From an uncultured Eubacteriales bacterium (GTDB lineage Bacteria > Bacillota > Clostridia > Oscillospirales > Acutalibacteraceae), in assembly GCA_934463265.1 (NCBI GenBank), contig CAKSIU010000038.1, positions 1 through 6,259 of the forward strand: a stretch of 6,259 nt of DNA, written 5' to 3'. The position numbers and the translations under genes were made by a program. A model generated the notes under the pieces. That model was not told the DNA's origin. It worked only from the letters and a program-made list of their open reading frames with translations, and made no database searches. Shown in pieces: positions 4,035-6,259 of this stretch. Each line of letters opens with the position of its first letter. The stretch's first letter is position 1.

Positions 4035-4841
4035 ATGAAAATTTTCAAGGCGGGTAAGTTTACATTAAATTTAAGCGAAAAAACCTATGTAATGGGAATT
4101 TTAAACGTTACGCTAGACTCTTTTTCCGACGGAAACAAGTGGTTTAATACTGAATCAGCAGTGAATCACGCATTGCAAATGCAAAACGACGGAGCTGATA
4201 TAATTGACATTGGTGCACAGTCTACAAGGCCGGGATACATAAAAATAACTCCGCAAGAAGAGCTGATGCGACTGATACCGGTTTTAAGAGCTTTAAAAGG
4301 TCAAATTAACGTGCCAGTTTCTGTTGATACTTTTTATCCGGAAGTGGCAAAAGAGGCGCTAAATGAAGGCGTAGACATCATAAACGACGTGAATGGCTTT
4401 AAAAATGAGCTTATGATAGAAGTTGCAGCACAAAGTGACTGTGGCTGTATAGTTATGCATGACGGCCCTAACGTTCAAATGAAAAATTTTTTTGATTCGA
4501 AGCTAAATAAAATGGTTGAAAATAATATTTCTCAAAGCAGAATTTGTTTTGACCCGGGAATTGGATTTGGCAAGACTTATGAAGAAAATCTTGACGTGCT
4601 TAAAAATTTAAAGAAATATTTGGTAAAAAATGTTCCGATGTTAGTTGGTGCCTCAAGAAAAAGAGTAATAGGCGCTCCATGCGGAAATCCTCCGTTTGTG
4701 GAAAGGATGCCAGGGACAGTTGCTGCACACACGATAGCAATTTTGAACGGTGCAAATATAATCAGAGTGCACGACGTGAAAGAAGCTGTTCAGGCGGCGA
4801 AAGTTGCAGACGCGATTTTGAAATCTAATTTGGAGGGCTGA
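4035..4841 (+). CDS. folP: Dihydropteroate synthase (sulfonamide target), with unusual loop residues
   Basis: This TIM-barrel enzyme condenses 6-hydroxymethyl-dihydropterin pyrophosphate with p-aminobenzoate to make dihydropteroate. It has 268 residues, the usual length. Pterin- and substrate-site residues are in place: N24 in GILNVT, STRPG (63-67), D98 in VSVDT, N117 in IINDV, D173 in DPGIGFGK, K209 in GASRKR, and R244 and H246 in IIRVHDV. Two positions depart from the common pattern. Loop 1 reads NVTLDSFSDGN where NVTPDSFSDGG is usual (Leu27 for Pro), and loop 2 reads GAQSTRPG where G-[GA]-ESTRPG is usual (Gln62 for Glu). GGAAAGGGG at the end of folE provides a ribosome binding site. The stop is 3 nt before folB. 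The enzyme is very likely active, and whether the changes affect sulfonamide binding is unknown. Confidence 0.96.
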   Translation: MKIFKAGKFTLNLSEKTYVMGILNVTLDSFSDGNKWFNTESAVNHALQMQNDGADIIDIGAQSTRPGYIKITPQEELMRLIPVLRALKGQINVPVSVDTFYPEVAKEALNEGVDIINDVNGFKNELMIEVAAQSDCGCIVMHDGPNVQMKNFFDSKLNKMVENNISQSRICFDPGIGFGKTYEENLDVLKNLKKYLVKNVPMLVGASRKRVIGAPCGNPPFVERMPGTVAAHTIAILNGANIIRVHDVKEAVQAAKVADAILKSNLEG

Positions 4842-4844
4842 ATT

Positions 4845-5213
4845 TTGGATAAAATTATTATAAAAGGCCTTAAAGTGTTTGCGTATCACGGAGTAAATCC
4901 GGAGGAAAAAGTGAATGGACAGAATTTTGTTTTGGATATTACCGCGTACAAAAATTTGAAAAAAGCCGGGAATACAGATAACATCGACGATACAGCAAGT
5001 TATGCAAAAATATTAAAAACAGCGGTTAAAGTTTTAACCGAAGACAAATACGATTTGTTGGAAAAAGTTGCGCAAAGAGTTGCTCAGCAGATATTTTTTG
5101 AGTTTGAAACGATAGAATCAATAGACATTTGTTTGAAAAAGCCTGAAGCGCCGATTAGCGCGGAATTTGACTATGTTGCAGTTGAGATTTCCAGAACGAG
5201 AGATGATTTTTAA
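4845..5213 (+). CDS. folB: Dihydroneopterin aldolase
   Basis: This enzyme cleaves 7,8-dihydroneopterin to 6-hydroxymethyl-7,8-dihydropterin and glycolaldehyde. At 122 residues it has normal length for this small tunnel-fold homo-octamer. Visible family features are IIIKGLKVFAYHGVNPEEK (4-22) with the substrate-binding Glu, VNGQNFVLDI, the SYAK tyrosine near 53, YDLLEKVAQRVA (69-80) with E73, and KKPEAPI (98-104) with the catalytic Lys. The start is TTG: GGAGG lies 8 nt upstream at the end of folP, and the next residues already match the conserved beginning, while no in-frame ATG precedes the core. It overlaps folK by one base (TAATG). Its substrate comes from FolE after phosphate removal by an enzyme not encoded in this window. 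Confidence 0.96.
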   Translation: MDKIIIKGLKVFAYHGVNPEEKVNGQNFVLDITAYKNLKKAGNTDNIDDTASYAKILKTAVKVLTEDKYDLLEKVAQRVAQQIFFEFETIESIDICLKKPEAPISAEFDYVAVEISRTRDDF

Positions 5214-5713
5214 TGAAAGAAGCAGTTCTTGCACTTGGAACGAATTTATTTGACCGAGAAGAAAATTTAAAAAATGCGATAAATTCGTTAAAAAGGCTAT
5301 CGGAGACTACAGTTGAAAAAATTTCTTCAGTTTACACAACAAAGCCTTTTCAGGTGCCCGATGAACAGGATGAATACTTAAATTGCTGCGTAAAAATAAG
5401 GACAAATTTGTCGCCAGAAGTACTTCTTGGAGGCTGTTTGGGAATAGAAGCGACGATGGGCAGAGTGCGCCCTTATAAAAATGCCGCAAGAATAATTGAT
5501 ATAGATTTGCTGTTGTACCAAGATGTTTATATTTGCACGGAAAATCTGATTTTGCCTCATCCCAGAATAAAAGACCGTGCATTTGTTATGGTGCCGCTAA
5601 TGGATTTATATGAAAGCAAAATTGCACTCGGTTTCGATTTTGCGGCAGCCTTGAGCCAAGTAGATATAGGCGATGTTTCGCTTTATTATAAAGAAAATTT
5701 TAATAATTTTTGA
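5213..5713 (+). CDS. folK: 6-hydroxymethyl-7,8-dihydropterin pyrophosphokinase
   Basis: This enzyme transfers pyrophosphate from ATP to 6-hydroxymethyl-dihydropterin, making the substrate used by FolP. The 166 residues are normal for a single-domain HPPK (about 150-170). The family blocks are LALGTNL (6-12), SSVYTTKPF (38-46), QDEYLNCC (52-59), IEATMGRVRPYKNAARIIDIDLLLY (78-102, with the two magnesium-binding Asp in DID) and LPHPRIKDRAFVMVPL (114-129). The start overlaps the folB stop as TAATG, so it is likely translated by coupling, since only a weak GAGAGATG-like site precedes it. It is the last gene of the operon. The C-terminus after about 140 is variable, as usual. I see no clear intrinsic terminator in the 137 nt before the tRNA promoter. 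Confidence 0.96.
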   Translation: MKEAVLALGTNLFDREENLKNAINSLKRLSETTVEKISSVYTTKPFQVPDEQDEYLNCCVKIRTNLSPEVLLGGCLGIEATMGRVRPYKNAARIIDIDLLLYQDVYICTENLILPHPRIKDRAFVMVPLMDLYESKIALGFDFAAALSQVDIGDVSLYYKENFNNF

Positions 5714-5849
5714 AAAAAGTGTAAACAATTTGTGCCAATATGAATATGATTTACTAAAGGTAATACAGTGGTAAATTTAGGAATTAGAAACGGGCTTCGG
5801 TGGCAGATTAGAAAATTTTCGATTTTTTTGAAAAATTAAAAAAAAAGTG
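5714..5849. other. AT-rich intergenic spacer after folK
   Basis: The spacer between folK and the tRNA promoter has no gene I can support. A GTG-started 23-codon frame at 5768-5839 has AAAGG upstream but resembles nothing I know. An A/T-only hairpin (AATTTTC at 5814-5820 with GAAAAATT at 5830-5837) has its T-run in the loop rather than after the stem, so it is a poor terminator candidate. Confidence 0.5.
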
Positions 5850-5878
5850 TTGACAGATTTAAAAAGATAGGGTATCAT
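5850..5878 (+). promoter_or_regulatory. tRNA operon promoter
   Basis: A perfect TTGACA (5850-5855), a 17-nt spacer and TATCAT (5873-5878) give a strong vegetative promoter, with a start expected near 5885. This is about 45 nt before the first tRNA. Such strength is usual for stable RNA operons. Confidence 0.88.
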
Positions 5879-5884
5879 TAATAA

Positions 5885-5921
5885 CATCGCCGGTGAGTTT
5901 TTTTAAAGTAAAATGGCGATG
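5885..5921 (+). promoter_or_regulatory. Leader inverted repeat upstream of tRNA-Val
   Basis: CATCGCC (5885-5891) is exactly complementary to GGCGATG (5915-5921), with a 23-nt loop that is mostly A/T. It begins at about the predicted transcript start and ends 8 nt before tRNA-Val. It probably folds in the precursor, where it could aid processing or protect the 5' end. Confidence 0.5.
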
Positions 5922-5929
5922 CTATTTGT

Positions 5930-6005
5930 GGGAGCATAGCTCAGCTGGTAGAGCACCTGCCTTACAAGCAGGGGGTCACAGGTTCGAGCCCTGTTGTTCC
6001 CACCA
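5930..6005 (+). tRNA. tRNA-Val (UAC)
   Basis: GGGAGCA (5930-5936) pairs with TGTTCCC (5995-6001). ACCA follows. The anticodon stem CCTGC/GCAGG encloses CTTACAA, with TAC at 5963-5965. The D-arm (AGCTCAGCTGGTAGAGC) and T-arm (GGTTCGAGCC) are canonical. It is first of four tRNAs in the operon. Confidence 0.98.
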
Positions 6006-6011
6006 TCAGAT

Positions 6012-6088
6012 GGCCCGGTAGTTCAGTTGGTTAGAACGCTAGCCTGTCACGCTAGAGGTCGACGGTTCGAGCCCGTTTCGGGTCGCCA
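6012..6088 (+). tRNA. tRNA-Asp (GUC)
   Basis: GGCCCGG (6012-6018) pairs with TCGGGTC (6078-6084), including G-U pairs. Discriminator G and CCA follow. The anticodon stem CTAGC/GCTAG encloses CTGTCAC, with GTC at 6046-6048. It starts 6 nt after tRNA-Val. Confidence 0.98.
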
Positions 6089-6094
6089 TCTTTT

Positions 6095-6170
<76 letters not shown>

Positions 6171-6179
6171 CTTATTTTT

Positions 6180-6255
6180 GCGGATGTAGCTCATCTGGTA
6201 GAGCGCCACCTTGCCAAGGTGGAGGTAGCGAGTTCGAGCCTCGTCATCCGCTCCA
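6180..6255 (+). tRNA. tRNA-Gly (GCC)
   Basis: GCGGATG (6180-6186) pairs with CATCCGC (6245-6251). Discriminator T and CCA complete the 3' end. The anticodon stem CCACC/GGTGG encloses TTGCCAA, with GCC at 6213-6215. The gene is complete, and the window ends 4 nt later, so the operon may continue. Confidence 0.98.
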
Positions 6256-6259
6256 TTTT

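Noticed and set aside
5813..5837. Intrinsic terminator for the fol operon
   Set aside because: The stem is nearly all A/T and the T-run lies in the loop rather than following the stem.
5768..5839. GTG-started 23-codon ORF after folK
   Set aside because: Short, with a weak AAAGG site, no recognisable features and no coupling. It is compatible with chance in AT-rich sequence.

Overview
The window looks like low-GC Bacillota (Firmicutes) chromosomal DNA that meets a prophage or prophage remnant. The evidence is the AT-rich composition, strong AGGAGG-type ribosome binding sites, GTG and TTG starts, tRNA genes with encoded CCA ends, and the folE-folP-folB-folK gene order. A clostridial or Negativicutes host is plausible, but I cannot place it to genus from sequence alone.

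Positions 1-2781 are a tightly packed minus-strand phage DNA replication and recombination module. In transcription order it encodes a 48-residue putative membrane microprotein, an 80-residue Cys-rich (zinc-finger-like) protein, a DUF1071/Sak3-type single-strand annealing protein (GTG start), a RusA-type Holliday junction resolvase, a tiny 25-codon ORF, an SSB with a DDLPF tail, and a winged-helix replication initiator that runs off the left edge (250 codons visible). Two related sequence blocks flank rusA as direct repeats. The linker of the initiator gene holds repeats next to 39 nt of pure A/T and may contain the phage origin.

Positions 2782-3255 hold no convincing protein gene. They contain a 22-nt palindrome, a near-consensus plus-strand promoter (TTGACT, 17 nt, TACAAT) and about 335 nt of densely foldable sequence ending in a stem and T-run. 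I interpret this as an unassigned structured ncRNA gene. It is the most interesting item here. It sits between the phage module and tRNA-Tyr, where an integrase or repressor would often be expected.

Positions 3256-3380 are tRNA-Tyr(GUA) and its terminator. Positions 3463-5713 are a compact folate operon: GTP cyclohydrolase I (folE), dihydropteroate synthase (folP), dihydroneopterin aldolase (folB) and the pyrophosphokinase (folK). Together these cover GTP to dihydropteroate except for dephosphorylation of dihydroneopterin triphosphate and the supply of p-aminobenzoate. FolP has two substitutions in otherwise well-conserved active-site loops.

Positions 5850-6255 are a tRNA operon with its own consensus-like promoter and a leader inverted repeat, encoding Val(UAC), Asp(GUC), Phe(GAA) and Gly(GCC). 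The window ends just after tRNA-Gly.
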